Below are positions 27,162 through 36,999 of a DNA stretch of 64,000 nt, piece after piece. The first letter of the stretch is position 1, and every line of letters begins with the position of its first letter. The notes beneath the pieces were generated by a model that was given only the letters and a program-made list of their open reading frames with translations, was not told the DNA's origin and did not search any database. The stretch covers positions 1,054,001 through 1,118,000 of the forward strand of contig NZ_LT629765.1 of NCBI RefSeq assembly GCF_900105305.1, given 5' to 3'. This DNA comes from Corynebacterium timonense. GTDB taxonomy: Bacteria > Actinomycetota > Actinomycetes > Mycobacteriales > Mycobacteriaceae. Made by a program: the position numbers and the translations under genes.

Positions 27162-28109
27162 ATGAGCACTCCCACGAACACGCCCCCGGAAAAGGTGCCG
27201 GACCCAATTAAGGCCAAGCCTCTGCGCCATCCCGGCCGATGGATCCTGGCCGCGGTGCTTGCAGCGCTGGTGATCTGGTTTGTCATCGGTGCGGCCCGCA
27301 ACCCCGCCTACGGCTGGGACACCTACTTCACGTATCTCTTTGACACGCGTATCGCTACCGCGGCGCTGCACACGCTGGCGATCACGCTGCTGAGCATGCT
27401 CATCGGCGTCATCGGCGGCGTCATCCTCGCTGTCATGCGTATGAGCCCAAACCCGGTCTTCGCCGGCGTCGGCTGGGTGTTTTTGTGGGTTTTCCGCGGC
27501 ACCCCGGTCTACGTCCAGCTCATGTTCTGGGGCCTGCTCGGCGCGATCTACGACTCGATCAACCTCGGCTTCGCTAGTATCTCCCTCGAGCCGTTCACCT
27601 CGTCGGCGTTTATGTTCGCGGTCGTCGGCCTGGGCCTCAACGAGGCCGCATATATGGCGGAGATCGTCCGCTCGGGCATCTCCTCGGTGCCGGAGGGCCA
27701 GGTGGAAGCCTCGAAGGCACTGGGCATGGGCTGGGGCCAGACCATGCGCCGCACGGTGCTGCCGCAGGCCATGCGCATTGTTATCCCGCCGACGGGCAAC
27801 GAGTTCATCTCGCTGTTGAAGACGTCCTCCCTTGTCGTCGCGGTCCCCTACTCGCTGGAGCTGTTCGGCCGTTCCATGGACATCGCCGCGGCGTTGTTCG
27901 AGCCGGTGCCGCTGTTGCTCGTGGCGGCCACCTGGTACCTCGTCATCACGTCGCTTCTCATGGTGGGACAGCACTACCTAGAGAGGTATTTTGAGCGCGG
28001 GGCGACGCGTCAGCTCACCGCGCGCCAGCTCGCCAGCCTCGCGGACGCGGAGGGCACGATCCCGGGCAACGTTGAAATCGTCGGGACGCCGGAAAGGAAG
28101 CGTCGATAA
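27162..28109 (+). CDS. Polar amino-acid ABC importer, permease
   Basis: A 315-residue HisM/GlnP-type permease with five or more membrane spans. It carries [14 protein letters not shown] and the EAA loop [27 protein letters not shown], which docks on the ATPase. A long N-terminal cytoplasmic stretch precedes the first span. It begins 51 bp after the receptor gene and ends 2 bp before the ATPase gene. Confidence 0.93.
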   Translation: MSTPTNTPPEKVPDPIKAKPLRHPGRWILAAVLAALVIWFVIGAARNPAYGWDTYFTYLFDTRIATAALHTLAITLLSMLIGVIGGVILAVMRMSPNPVFAGVGWVFLWVFRGTPVYVQLMFWGLLGAIYDSINLGFASISLEPFTSSAFMFAVVGLGLNEAAYMAEIVRSGISSVPEGQVEASKALGMGWGQTMRRTVLPQAMRIVIPPTGNEFISLLKTSSLVVAVPYSLELFGRSMDIAAALFEPVPLLLVAATWYLVITSLLMVGQHYLERYFERGATRQLTARQLASLADAEGTIPGNVEIVGTPERKRR

Positions 28110-28111
28110 GC

Positions 28112-28873
28112 ATGACCCCCATGATTCACGCCAACGAGGTGTGGAAGTCCTTCGGCAACCTCACCGTACTCAAAGGCATCACTCTTGAGGTCGCGCCAGG
28201 CGAGGTGACCTGCCTCATCGGGCCGTCCGGCTCGGGCAAGTCGACCTTTTTGCGCTGCGTCAACCACTTGGAGAAGATCACCGCGGGCCGCCTGTACGTC
28301 GACGGCGATCTCATCGGCTACCGCGAGCGCGACGGCGTGCTCTACGAGATGAGCGAAAAGGAAGCCGCGAAGCAGCGCCGCGACATCGGCATGGTGTTCC
28401 AAAACTTCAACCTCTTCGGGCACCGCACCGTGCTCGAGAACATCATCGAGGCCCCGGTGCAGGTCAAGGGCGAGCCCGTGGAGCAGGCGAAGGCCCGCGC
28501 GATGGAGCTGCTCGCGATGGTCGGCCTGGAGTCCAAGGCGAGTGCCTACCCCATTCAGCTGTCGGGCGGCCAGCAGCAGCGCGTCGCCATCGCGAGGGCC
28601 GTGGCCATGGACCCGAAGCTCATGCTTTTTGACGAACCGACCTCCGCCCTCGACCCCGAACTGGTCGGCGAGGTCCTGCGCGTCATGCGCGACCTTGCCG
28701 CGCAGGGCATGACGATGCTCGTGGTCACCCACGAGATGGCCTTCGCCCGCGAGGTCGCCGACAAGGTCGTCTTCATGGCCGACGGGCGCATCGTCGAATC
28801 CGGCACCCCCGACGAGGTCCTGGGCAACCCCCGTGAGGAACGCACGAAGGCGTTTTTGTCCACGCTGTTTTAG
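28112..28873 (+). CDS. Polar amino-acid ABC importer, ATP-binding protein
   Basis: A 253-residue GlnQ/HisP-type ATPase. Walker A is GPSGSGKST (about residues 36-44), the Q-loop is [11 protein letters not shown], the signature is [14 protein letters not shown] and Walker B is [12 protein letters not shown], followed by the switch His in VVTHEM. The gene converges with the TSUP permease gene, 5 bp away. Confidence 0.94.
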   Translation: MTPMIHANEVWKSFGNLTVLKGITLEVAPGEVTCLIGPSGSGKSTFLRCVNHLEKITAGRLYVDGDLIGYRERDGVLYEMSEKEAAKQRRDIGMVFQNFNLFGHRTVLENIIEAPVQVKGEPVEQAKARAMELLAMVGLESKASAYPIQLSGGQQQRVAIARAVAMDPKLMLFDEPTSALDPELVGEVLRVMRDLAAQGMTMLVVTHEMAFAREVADKVVFMADGRIVESGTPDEVLGNPREERTKAFLSTLF

Positions 28874-28878
28874 ACTTT

Positions 28879-29625
28879 CTAGCCCAGCAGCCCCGCCAGC
28901 CCCCGCACGAGCGCCGTCGCCCCGCCGAGCACCGCCAGCCCCAGCGCAAGGGCGTGGGCCTTCGGCGCAGGCACGCGCGGCGCCACCGCCACGCCAGCCG
29001 CGATGCCCAGCACCATGCCGAGCCCGCCGGCGACCCAGAGCTCCGCGCCTATCGACGCCACATTCGCCGCCCCAGTCAGCTCCTTGATCAAAAACGACAC
29101 CGCGCCGCTGACCATAAAAATTGGCTGCAACGTCGCCGCGTACGTGCGCTGCGGCCAGCGCGCCGCCTCCGCGTAGACCGTGATGGCGGGCCCGGCGACC
29201 CCGGCAAGGGTGTTCATGAAGCCGCCAATGACGCCGGACGCCGCGGCGGGCGCGCGCCCCGACACAGTGGGAACGCGCTTCTTGCCCACGGTGACTGCCC
29301 CGAGCGCGAGAAGCAGCAGCACGCCCACCGTGACCAGAAGCGCGTCCGCCGAGGACACGGCCACCAGCACCGCACCCGGCACCGCTCCGACGACCAGGTA
29401 GGGCGCGATCGAGCCGAACCTGCGCCAGTCGACGTCGCCGCGCACCGTCAGCGTGGTCAGCCCCGCGTTGATGGTGGCAAGCACGTTGACGAGCACGATC
29501 CCCTCGACTGGGCCGATGAGGATGGACAGTACGGGGCCGGCGATCAGCCCCACGCCCATCCCGGAGACGCGCTGGAGCAACGAACCGATGAGAACGGCAC
29601 AGAACAGGATGACGGCGGCCGTCAC
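28879..29625 (-). CDS. TSUP-family (TauE/SafE) membrane permease
   Basis: A 248-residue integral membrane protein with about eight spans and the two-repeat TSUP architecture (VSGMGVGLIAGPVLS and GGFMNTLAGVAGPAITVYA). Family members export or take up sulfite, sulfoacetate or related anions; the substrate here is unknown. The GTG start at 29625 overlaps the coaD stop by 4 bp, so the two genes are translationally coupled. A longer frame upstream only re-reads coaD. Confidence 0.88.
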   Translation of the reverse strand: MTAAVILFCAVLIGSLLQRVSGMGVGLIAGPVLSILIGPVEGIVLVNVLATINAGLTTLTVRGDVDWRRFGSIAPYLVVGAVPGAVLVAVSSADALLVTVGVLLLLALGAVTVGKKRVPTVSGRAPAAASGVIGGFMNTLAGVAGPAITVYAEAARWPQRTYAATLQPIFMVSGAVSFLIKELTGAANVASIGAELWVAGGLGMVLGIAAGVAVAPRVPAPKAHALALGLAVLGGATALVRGLAGLLG

Positions 29626-30098
29626 CGCAGCTTCTCCTTCATGGCGGCCTCCACGGCCTCCGGGACAAGTCCCGTGACGTCGCCGCCGTACTTCACCACC
29701 TCCTTGCATAGGGAGGAGGAGGTGTAGCCGTACTTCTCGTCGGTGAGCAGGAAGTAGGTGTCCACGCCGGTGAGCCGGCGGTTCATTTGCGCCATCGGCA
29801 CCTCGTACTCGTAGTCGAGCGAGGAGCGCAGCCCCTTGACCAAGGCCGTGACGTGGTGGGCACTTGTGTAGTGCACCAGCAGCCCGCCCCAGGAATCGAC
29901 GCGAATGTTGGCGACGTCCTTGGTCACCTCGCGGATGAGGGAGACGCGCTCGTCGATGGTAAACAGCCCGGAGGTTTTCGTCGGGTTACCGGTCACCAGC
30001 ACGATGATCTCCTCGAAGTGCGTCGCGGCGCGGCGGAAGATGTCGAGATGACCGTTCGTGACGGGGTCGAAGGAGCCGGGGCAGACGGCGATGGTCAT
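29622..30098 (-). CDS. coaD: Phosphopantetheine adenylyltransferase
   Basis: CoaD, 158 residues, joins ATP and 4'-phosphopantetheine to make dephospho-CoA, the step before CoaE. It shows CPGSFDPVTNGHLDI (substrate-binding HxGH-like loop), ALVKGLRSSLDYEYE and the ATP-site SSSLCKEVVKYGGDV near the C-terminus. The length is normal. It lies 3 bp after rsmD. Confidence 0.97.
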   Translation of the reverse strand: MTIAVCPGSFDPVTNGHLDIFRRAATHFEEIIVLVTGNPTKTSGLFTIDERVSLIREVTKDVANIRVDSWGGLLVHYTSAHHVTALVKGLRSSLDYEYEVPMAQMNRRLTGVDTYFLLTDEKYGYTSSSLCKEVVKYGGDVTGLVPEAVEAAMKEKLR

Positions 30099-30101
30099 GG
30101 T

Positions 30102-30701
30102 TTACTCTCCTTGATCGGTGTCGGGCCCTGTACCAGGACCGGCGCTGTAGACCGCCATGTCCATCCGGGCGATGCCGTAGAGCCGCTTCTTCAGCTTCTG
30201 CGTCGTCGGAGTAAACGCCGCGGGCCAGGCCGTCTCGGGGCTGTCGCGGTGGCGCTCGATGACGACCACGGCGCCGTCGATAAGCGTCGGCTCGAGGGCG
30301 TGGAGCATCTCGACGACGGACTCGTCGGCGAGGTCGTAGGGCGGGTCCGCGAGCACCATGGAGAAGTGCTCGCGGGGGGCGCGGGCCAGGTACGTCGAGG
30401 CCTTGACCGGCTCGATGCGCACGTTCGGGTGGCCTACCACCCCGGCGTTGAACTCGATGACCTGAACCGCCCGCGGGTCATTTTCCACGAGGACCACCTC
30501 CGCCGCCCCGCGGGAGGCAGCCTCCAGGCCCAGCGCCCCGGAGCCGGCGAACAGATCGAGCACGACCTGGTCGACGATGCCGAAGCGAACCTGCAGCGAC
30601 GAAAACAGACCCTCGCGCGCCCTATCCGAGGTCGGGCGCGTGCCCTCCGGCGGCACCTTGATCTTGCGGCCGCGGGCCTCTCCCGAAATAATGCGGTTCA
30701 T
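30102..30701 (-). CDS. rsmD: 16S rRNA (guanine966-N2)-methyltransferase
   Basis: RsmD, 199 residues, a SAM-dependent methyltransferase acting on 16S rRNA G966. It shows the RIISGEARGRKI start, TSDRAREGLFSSL, the SAM loop LDLFAGSGALGLEA and the catalytic DPPYDL (family NPPY/DPPY). The start at 30701 matches the conserved N-terminus. It forms an operon with coaD and the TSUP gene and follows recG by 10 bp. Confidence 0.95.
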   Translation of the reverse strand: MNRIISGEARGRKIKVPPEGTRPTSDRAREGLFSSLQVRFGIVDQVVLDLFAGSGALGLEAASRGAAEVVLVENDPRAVQVIEFNAGVVGHPNVRIEPVKASTYLARAPREHFSMVLADPPYDLADESVVEMLHALEPTLIDGAVVVIERHRDSPETAWPAAFTPTTQKLKKRLYGIARMDMAVYSAGPGTGPDTDQGE

Positions 30702-30711
30702 TCCGACCACC

Positions 30712-32844
30712 TTAACTCTTCTCCAAGAACTCAAAGCGCTCCGGCACCAACGAATCCGCCACCTCGCGTGCCTTCTCCGGGTGCGCGGCGACAAACGCCG
30801 CGGCGTCCTCGTAGGCGCGCATCACCACCGGGTAATCCTCCACCAGGTTAATCAAGCGCAGCGTGCGCCGCGCCCCCGACTGGCTCGCGCCCAGCACGTC
30901 GCCCTCCTGCCGGTTGCGCAGGTCGAGCTCGGCGAGCTCGAAGCCGTCCGTTGTCGCGGCCACCGCGCTGACCCGCTCAAACGCGGCCGAGCCCGGCTCG
31001 GCACGGGTATGAAACAGGCACAGCGACGCGCTGCCGCCTCGCCCGACGCGCCCCCGCAGCTGGTGCAACTGGGACACGCCGAAGTTCTCCGACTCGCGCA
31101 CTACCATCACCGTCGCGTTGGGCACGTCCACGCCGACCTCGATGACCGTCGTGGATACCAGCACGTGGATCCCCCCGGCGACGAAGTCCGCCATCACCGC
31201 GTCCTTTTCTTCGCTTTTCATCCGGCCGTGCAACACACCCACCTCGAGGTCGCGGAACTCGGTGTCCCGGAGCCAGGAGGCGATCTGGGTGACGCCGCCG
31301 TCGCCGTCGATACGCGGGCACACGACGTAAGCCTGGTGGCCGGCAGCCGCCTCCTCGCGGATTTTCTCCCACGCACGCGCCACCCACGTCGGGCGGAACT
31401 CGGGCACCACCGACGACTGGATCGGTCGGCGCCCGCCCGGCAGCTCCCTCAGGGTCGACACCTTGAGGTCGCCGAAGACGGTGATTGCAATGGTGCGCGG
31501 GATCGGCGTGGCCGTCATCACGAGCAGGTGCGGGGTGTTATCCCCCGCTTTCGCGCGCAGCGCATCGCGCTGCTCCACGCCGAAGCGGTGCTGCTCATCG
31601 ACGACGACGAAACCCAGCCGGAAGAACTCCACGCCCTCCTGCAACAGCGCGTGGGTGCCCACGACGATCTCCGCCTCCCCCGTCATCGCCTGGAGAAGCG
31701 CCTGCTGCTTTTGCGCGGCGGGAAGCGAGCCGGTCAACGCGACGACGCGAGCGGGCACACCCGCGTTCATGAGCGTCTGCGTCAACGAGCGCGCATGCTG
31801 CATCGCCAGCACCTCCGTCGGCGCGAGCAGGGCGCACTGGGCGCCGTTGTCGACGGCCTGCAGCATCGCCAGAAGGGCCACGATCGTCTTCCCCGAGCCA
31901 ACCTCGCCCTGCAGCAGGCGGCTCATCGGGCGCGGCTGTGCGAGGTCCTCGCTGATCTGCGTGAGCACCTCGTTCTGCCCCGCCGTCAGAGGGAAGGGTA
32001 AGCGGCGCAGCAGCGCGTCCTGGTCGCGCCCCTCGACGCGCGGCAGCGGCGTCGCCGGGTCCGCTTCCGCGTCGGCGCGGCGCACCGCCATCGCCAGGGC
32101 CACGCCCATCGCCTCGTCGTATTTGAGCCTGTCGATCGCTTTCGTCGGCCCCGCGGGACCGGGCTCGTGGATTTCTCGGATCGCTCTGTCCAGCGGGATC
32201 AGGCCCGCCGGAACCTCCCCGAGCGGCTCTGCGACCGGCTCTAAGGAACGAAGCACGGCGTGGACGGCGCCCATGACCATCCACGTGCTCGCCTTGGAGG
32301 CCGCGGGGTATAGCGGTAGCCACTCGCGCCCCCGCAGGATCTCTCCGATGTCGCCGAAGTGCGCCAGCTGACGCAGCGCGCCGGTTGCCTCAGAGGGGGA
32401 GTCCAACAGCACGAAATCAGGGTGCTGGAGTTGCGGCTCTCCCCGGAAGGAACCGAGCTTTCCCGTGAGCATCACACGTTGGCCCCGCATGAGGGAGCGC
32501 CGGGCGTAGTCCGACCCGAAGAACGTCGCCGCGATGGTGGTCGAGCCGTCGTCCACAGTGACCTTGTACAGCGAGGAGGGCCTGCGTGTGCCGCGCGTGT
32601 CCGGCCGCTTGTTCTTCCGCGAAAACTCGTGCGTACCTACGACGCGCCCCACCACGCTCACCGTGTCGCCCTCGACAGCACCGTCCAGGTCGAGCGAGCC
32701 ACCCGAGCCGTAATGCAGGTAGCGGCGCGGGTAGTGGCGCAACAACTCCCCGCACGTGGAGATGCCCAGGTGTTTTTCCAGCGCGCGCGCCTGCCGCAGC
32801 GGGATGACCAGGTTGAGCGGGCGTGCGTCGTCGAACCCCAGCAC
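30712..32844 (-). CDS. recG: ATP-dependent DNA helicase RecG
   Basis: RecG, 710 residues, regresses stalled forks and branch-migrates Holliday junctions. It has an N-terminal wedge/OB domain (TCGELLRHYPRRYLHYG at about residues 27-43, VVGTHEF), helicase domain 1 with Walker A GEVGSGKT and VDEQHRFGVEQRD, and domain 2 with GRVGRGGSASLC and the C-terminal RecG region. The GTG at 32844 (VLGFDDARPL) is chosen because it aligns with the usual start and lies 4 bp past the preceding stop; the frame further upstream only re-reads the preceding gene. Confidence 0.96.
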   Translation of the reverse strand: MLGFDDARPLNLVIPLRQARALEKHLGISTCGELLRHYPRRYLHYGSGGSLDLDGAVEGDTVSVVGRVVGTHEFSRKNKRPDTRGTRRPSSLYKVTVDDGSTTIAATFFGSDYARRSLMRGQRVMLTGKLGSFRGEPQLQHPDFVLLDSPSEATGALRQLAHFGDIGEILRGREWLPLYPAASKASTWMVMGAVHAVLRSLEPVAEPLGEVPAGLIPLDRAIREIHEPGPAGPTKAIDRLKYDEAMGVALAMAVRRADAEADPATPLPRVEGRDQDALLRRLPFPLTAGQNEVLTQISEDLAQPRPMSRLLQGEVGSGKTIVALLAMLQAVDNGAQCALLAPTEVLAMQHARSLTQTLMNAGVPARVVALTGSLPAAQKQQALLQAMTGEAEIVVGTHALLQEGVEFFRLGFVVVDEQHRFGVEQRDALRAKAGDNTPHLLVMTATPIPRTIAITVFGDLKVSTLRELPGGRRPIQSSVVPEFRPTWVARAWEKIREEAAAGHQAYVVCPRIDGDGGVTQIASWLRDTEFRDLEVGVLHGRMKSEEKDAVMADFVAGGIHVLVSTTVIEVGVDVPNATVMVVRESENFGVSQLHQLRGRVGRGGSASLCLFHTRAEPGSAAFERVSAVAATTDGFELAELDLRNRQEGDVLGASQSGARRTLRLINLVEDYPVVMRAYEDAAAFVAAHPEKAREVADSLVPERFEFLEKS

Positions 32845-32848
32845 CGGC

Positions 32849-34357
32849 TTACTCCACCCCGAGCTCCGCGATCGAGCCCAGGCCGTCGGCCGGGTACGCG
32901 AGAACATCCACGCCAAGTTCTTCAGCGAGCGGGGTGGTGTCGAACTCTCCGCACTCCTCGGGGCAGTACAGCAGGACCACCTGCTCGCCGCCGTGCTCGA
33001 GCAACCGGCGGCACGCGGCAGCCACGGCCTCGCACGGGTCATCGGAGGCCGGGGTGCTCTCTCCATGCGTCACCACGACGAGCCCCTCCTCGCCGCGCTG
33101 GATCGCGGCGGTGCGCATCTCGCCGGCGGCCTCCGACATCGTGAACGCCATCGTCGACAGCGGCTGATCCGGATCGTGGACGGTCAGCGCCGCGATCCCG
33201 GACACGAGGCGCACCGTGGGCAGCACGGTCACCGTCTGTTCGAAGGCCCGGGCCGCCTTCTCGATGCCGCCGATCTGGCGCGAATCCAGCTGGCCGTTGG
33301 GCAGGAGGATCACCTCGGTGGCGGGGGAACGCCGGACGACGCTCAGCACCTCCGAGACGACGTCGTCGCCGGGTTCGACCGTCACCGCGCCCGCCTCCGT
33401 GTACAGCTCGGCGAGGGAACCCGCCGGGGTGAGCGCCACGATGAGGCGCTCGGGGTTTTCCGTCACCGGGGTTGGCGGTAGCACCTCGAGCCGGAGGTCG
33501 CCGACCTCGCCCATCGCGTAGGCCGTCTCGATGACTCGGCCGGCGTCCGCGGAGTGGATGTGGACCTTGCCGTGGGTGTCGTGCACCCGGGCGACGACGA
33601 GGCTCGTCCCCATGTGCGTGAGCGCGGCCTCCAGCTCGTCGAGCGGGCCGGAAAAGAGGAACATGACCTCCAGCTCGGCGGGCTGGGAGTGCGGCTCGTG
33701 GTCCTCGGGCTCCTCCGCCGACGCGGCGTCGCGGCCCGCGACCTCGCCGACAAACTCCTCGAGCAAGATCACTAGGCCAGCCCCGCCGGCGTCGACCACG
33801 CCGGCCTCTCTCAGCACCTCGAGCTGGGAGGGCGTCTTTGCCAGCGCCGCGCGCGCGGCGGACAGCGCGGCGTCCGCGACCTCCTCCAGCGGGGCGCCCT
33901 CGGCGACGTCGCTGGCGGCCCCGGCAGCGGCGCGCAGCACCGTGACCACCGTGCCCTCGACGGGGTCGGTGATCGCGCGGTCGACGAACTGCACCGCCGA
34001 GTTCAGGGCGGTGGCCACGTCGCCCGCGCTGAGAGGGCCCTCGCTCACGCTCTGGGCGATGGCCCGGATGAACTGCGATAACACGATGCCGGAATTGCCG
34101 CGGGCCCCGCGTACGCTCCCCACCGCGAGGGCCTCGGCGACCTCGCGCACGCTGGCGCCCGCGCCGCGACTTTCCGCCTCCGCGACGGCGGCCTTCATCG
34201 TGTGGGCCATGTTTGAGCCCGTGTCGGAGTCGCGCACAGGGAAGACGTTGAGCTCGTTGATCTCCACACGCCTGCGCTCGAGCTCCGTCGCCGATCGTCG
34301 CGCCCAGCTGAGCAAGCGGGCGCCATCGAAGACCGTGGGCGCGGCAGCAGTCACCAT
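32849..34357 (-). CDS. DAK2/FakA-like kinase-domain protein
   Basis: A 502-residue protein of the DAK2/YloV (FakA) group. The N-terminal DAK2 domain has the metal-nucleotide motif NVFPVRDSDTGSNM (about residues 34-47; usual form NVFPVPDGDTGTNM), SVRGARGNSGIV and DAGGAGLVILLEEF. The C-terminal half is the FakA-like region with VIRTAYAMGEVGDLR-type segments. FakA proteins phosphorylate fatty acids with a FakB carrier; whether this one does is inferred from the family. Asp-Gly is replaced by Asp-Ser in the motif. It is in the recG transcription unit. Confidence 0.85.
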   Translation of the reverse strand: MVTAAAPTVFDGARLLSWARRSATELERRRVEINELNVFPVRDSDTGSNMAHTMKAAVAEAESRGAGASVREVAEALAVGSVRGARGNSGIVLSQFIRAIAQSVSEGPLSAGDVATALNSAVQFVDRAITDPVEGTVVTVLRAAAGAASDVAEGAPLEEVADAALSAARAALAKTPSQLEVLREAGVVDAGGAGLVILLEEFVGEVAGRDAASAEEPEDHEPHSQPAELEVMFLFSGPLDELEAALTHMGTSLVVARVHDTHGKVHIHSADAGRVIETAYAMGEVGDLRLEVLPPTPVTENPERLIVALTPAGSLAELYTEAGAVTVEPGDDVVSEVLSVVRRSPATEVILLPNGQLDSRQIGGIEKAARAFEQTVTVLPTVRLVSGIAALTVHDPDQPLSTMAFTMSEAAGEMRTAAIQRGEEGLVVVTHGESTPASDDPCEAVAAACRRLLEHGGEQVVLLYCPEECGEFDTTPLAEELGVDVLAYPADGLGSIAELGVE

Positions 34358-34368
34358 GGGTAGAGAGT

Positions 34369-35037
34369 TTACAGCCCCTGATAAGCTTCTCCGGACAGGC
34401 TCCACTCCACGGGCTGCGCCCCCTGCTCGACCAGCGCCCGGTTCGCGCGCGAAAAGGGGCGGGATCCGAAAAACCCGCGGGAGGCCGACAGCGGCGAGGG
34501 GTGCGGCGACTCGATGCGGGGCGTGGTGCCCAAAAAGCGCGCCGCCGACTGGGCGTCACGGCCCCAGAGGATGGCCACGAGGGGCGTCCCGCGCGCCACG
34601 AGCGCGGTGATCGCCTGCTCCGTCACCGCCTCCCAGCCCTTGCCGCGGTGCGAGGCCGGGGCGCCCGGGCGGACGGTGAGCACGCGGTTGAGCAGGAGAA
34701 CACCTTGTTTCGACCAGGCGCTGAGGTCGCCGTCGTCACGCGCGGCGACGCCGAGGTCCTGCCCCAGCTCCCTGTAGATGTTGACCAACGAGCGCGGCGG
34801 CGCTACCCCCGGCTGGGTGGAAAAGGCCAGCCCCATGGGGTGCCCGGGCGTGGGGTACGGGTCCTGGCCGAGGATGAGCACGCGGACATCGTCGAAGGGG
34901 TCGTGGAAGGCACGCAGGATCTCATTGCCGCGCGGCAAAAACGCTGCCTCCGCGCGCAGGAACTCCCCCATCGCGTGGATCTGGTCCTCGACGGGAGCGA
35001 GCGGCTCCTTCCACGATTCGTGCACGGGCAGCACCAT
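34369..35037 (-). CDS. ung: Uracil-DNA glycosylase
   Basis: Ung, 222 residues, excises uracil from DNA. Family 1 motifs are [19 protein letters not shown] (catalytic Asp in GQDPY), [17 protein letters not shown], and the Leu-loop [19 protein letters not shown] in place of GQDPYH is the form I know from other actinobacteria. GGGGAG 6 nt ahead supports the ATG at 35037, which shares one base with the thiL stop. Confidence 0.95.
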   Translation of the reverse strand: MVLPVHESWKEPLAPVEDQIHAMGEFLRAEAAFLPRGNEILRAFHDPFDDVRVLILGQDPYPTPGHPMGLAFSTQPGVAPPRSLVNIYRELGQDLGVAARDDGDLSAWSKQGVLLLNRVLTVRPGAPASHRGKGWEAVTEQAITALVARGTPLVAILWGRDAQSAARFLGTTPRIESPHPSPLSASRGFFGSRPFSRANRALVEQGAQPVEWSLSGEAYQGL

Positions 35038-35999
35038 TAGAAACTCCCCCATCCCGAGGTGTATGCGGGTTCCTCGCCGTCCACGGTGACGCCCGCGCCC
35101 TTGCGCACCGTGCCCACCGGGCGAAAGCCCACGGGCGCGTCGCCGTCGATGGTGCCGATGAGCGTGTGGTCTTCTCCCCCGCACAGCACCCACCGCCAGG
35201 GGTCGACGCCCAGCAGCTCGCCGGCGCGGCGCAGCAGGGTGTCCGGCGCGATCGCCCGGCTGTCGAGGTCAACGCACACACGCGAGCGCCCGGCGAGGAG
35301 GCCGACGTCGCGGACCAGGCCGTCGGAGTTGTCCGTCATCGCTGTCGCGCCCGCGGCCCGGGCCACCACCCCGCGGCCGGGAGTGAGCTCGGGCGCCTGG
35401 TGGGCGAGGACGAGCGGCTCGAGCTCCTCCGGGATCTCTCGCCCGGAGCGCAGCAGGTCCAGGCCCGCCGCCGAGTAGCCGAGCCGACCGTGGGCCACCA
35501 CGCGCTGCCCCGCTCGCGCCCGACGCAACGACAGCGGGCCCTTGTTGCCTCCGAGCGAGCCGATGGCCGACACCGAAATGACCAGGCACTCCCCGCCGGT
35601 GACGTCGCCGCCGACGAGTTCCGTGGAGTACTCCTCCATCTTCGAGTGGATGCCCCGGGCAAGCTCCTCCACCACCGCCAACGGAAGCGTATCCGGCGCG
35701 GACATTGCAAGCAGCGCCGCGATCGGGCGCGCGCCCATCGCCTCGATGTCGGCGAAGTTTTGCACCACGGCCTTGCGCCCGAGCAGGTAGGCGGTGGTGT
35801 ACTCCGGCAGGAAGTGGCGGCCTTCGACGAGCATGTCCGTCGTAGCCACGACGCGCGAGTTCGGCGCAGCCGGGGTGAGGACCGCAGCGTCGTCGCCGTT
35901 GATGGTCGACGGGGCGGAATCCACGATCGCGCGGATCACCTGCTCCTCGCCGACATCGCCGAGCGTCGGGCCCGAAGCGGGAAAACCTGTGCGAATCAC
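35037..35999 (-). CDS. thiL: Thiamine-monophosphate kinase
   Basis: ThiL, 320 residues, converts thiamine monophosphate to the active diphosphate. Conserved regions are [53 protein letters not shown] and [11 protein letters not shown]. The GTG at 35999 gives the usual N-terminus ([16 protein letters not shown]). An ATG at 36035 in frame would add 12 residues and would sit on the same CATG as the start of the divergent DUF3515 gene. Confidence 0.94.
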   Translation of the reverse strand: MIRTGFPASGPTLGDVGEEQVIRAIVDSAPSTINGDDAAVLTPAAPNSRVVATTDMLVEGRHFLPEYTTAYLLGRKAVVQNFADIEAMGARPIAALLAMSAPDTLPLAVVEELARGIHSKMEEYSTELVGGDVTGGECLVISVSAIGSLGGNKGPLSLRRARAGQRVVAHGRLGYSAAGLDLLRSGREIPEELEPLVLAHQAPELTPGRGVVARAAGATAMTDNSDGLVRDVGLLAGRSRVCVDLDSRAIAPDTLLRRAGELLGVDPWRWVLCGGEDHTLIGTIDGDAPVGFRPVGTVRKGAGVTVDGEEPAYTSGWGSF

Positions 36000-36033
36000 G
36001 AGCAGAAACGCCCTTTCAGTAGAGTTATTCGGC

Positions 36034-36999
36034 ATGACGGGATTGAACGACAGGCCGCAAACGGCACCGGGCAGCACGGCCGCCACGCTCAATGCCCCCC
36101 AATTTAGCCGGGGCCTCGTTATCGCCATCCTCGCCCTCGCGCTCGCGCTCGTCGGGGGCGTGCTCATCGGGGCAAGAGTCGTCTACGACCGGGTCAACAA
36201 CCAGCCCGTCGCGATGACGCCGCTGCCCTCGCCCCTCGCCGACTCACCGGAGTGTGCCGCCTTCGTTGACCAGCTGCCCGACCGCGTGGACGGGCACCTC
36301 CGCGCCGAGCTCGCCGAGCCCGCCCCCGACGGCGCCGCGGCCTGGCAGGCCTCGCCCACCGAGCGCATCACGCTTCGCTGCGGGGTGGACCTGCCACAGC
36401 AGTACAACGAGTACACCCCCACGACCGAGTCGCAGGGTGTGCGGTGGATGCGTGTCGACGACCCCACGGCCGGCTCCACCTTCAGCACTTGGTACACCGT
36501 CGATCGCGTCCCAGCCGTCGCCGTGACCTCAGAGGAGACGGGCGGCTTTCGGGAGGACCCGCCGTCCGGCATCGGCGCGCAGGCTCTCCCGCGGGACGAT
36601 ATCCAGCCCGCCCCCGCCCCGCTGTCCGGCCTGGCGCCAGGGCCCGCCGAGGGCTGCTCGGCGCTCATGGCTGACCTGCCCGAACAGATCGCAGACGGCT
36701 TCGAGCCGCTCGACGTCGACCACCCGGATACCGCAGTGTGGGTCGCCGAGGGCCGCGAGCCCATCGTCGTGCGCTGCGGCGTCGCCGAACCGGAGAACTA
36801 CGAGGCCGGGGCGCAGCTGTACCAGATCAACGACGTCACCTGGTTCGAAGACACGACGCTGGCCAACGGGACGACCTCCTCGACGTGGTTCGCCCTCGGC
36901 CGCACCAGCACCGTCGCTGCCCACCTGCCGCAGGCCGAGGGCAACGAGGCCGTCACGGCGCTGACAGAGGCTATCTCCCGGACCGTGCCAGAGCGGTAG
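36034..36999 (+). CDS. Membrane-anchored protein with two DUF3515 domains
   Basis: A 321-residue protein of unknown function. One N-terminal membrane span (about residues 28-50, LVIAILALALALVGGVLIGA) leaves the rest outside. Two homologous repeats follow: CAAFVDQLPDRVDG ... ITLRCGVDLPQQY ... STFSTWYTVDR (about 70-165) and CSALMADLPEQIAD ... IVVRCGVAEPENY ... TSSTWFALGR (about 208-300). The family usually has one such domain, so this looks like an internal duplication. The first Cys and the RCGV Cys of each repeat could pair as disulphides. It converges on ddl and overlaps its 3' end by 29 bp. Confidence 0.85.
   Translation: MTGLNDRPQTAPGSTAATLNAPQFSRGLVIAILALALALVGGVLIGARVVYDRVNNQPVAMTPLPSPLADSPECAAFVDQLPDRVDGHLRAELAEPAPDGAAAWQASPTERITLRCGVDLPQQYNEYTPTTESQGVRWMRVDDPTAGSTFSTWYTVDRVPAVAVTSEETGGFREDPPSGIGAQALPRDDIQPAPAPLSGLAPGPAEGCSALMADLPEQIADGFEPLDVDHPDTAVWVAEGREPIVVRCGVAEPENYEAGAQLYQINDVTWFEDTTLANGTTSSTWFALGRTSTVAAHLPQAEGNEAVTALTEAISRTVPER

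Noticed and set aside
26439..27974. 511-codon - strand frame opposite the amino-acid importer
   Set aside because: His/Arg-rich antisense of conserved SBP and permease genes.
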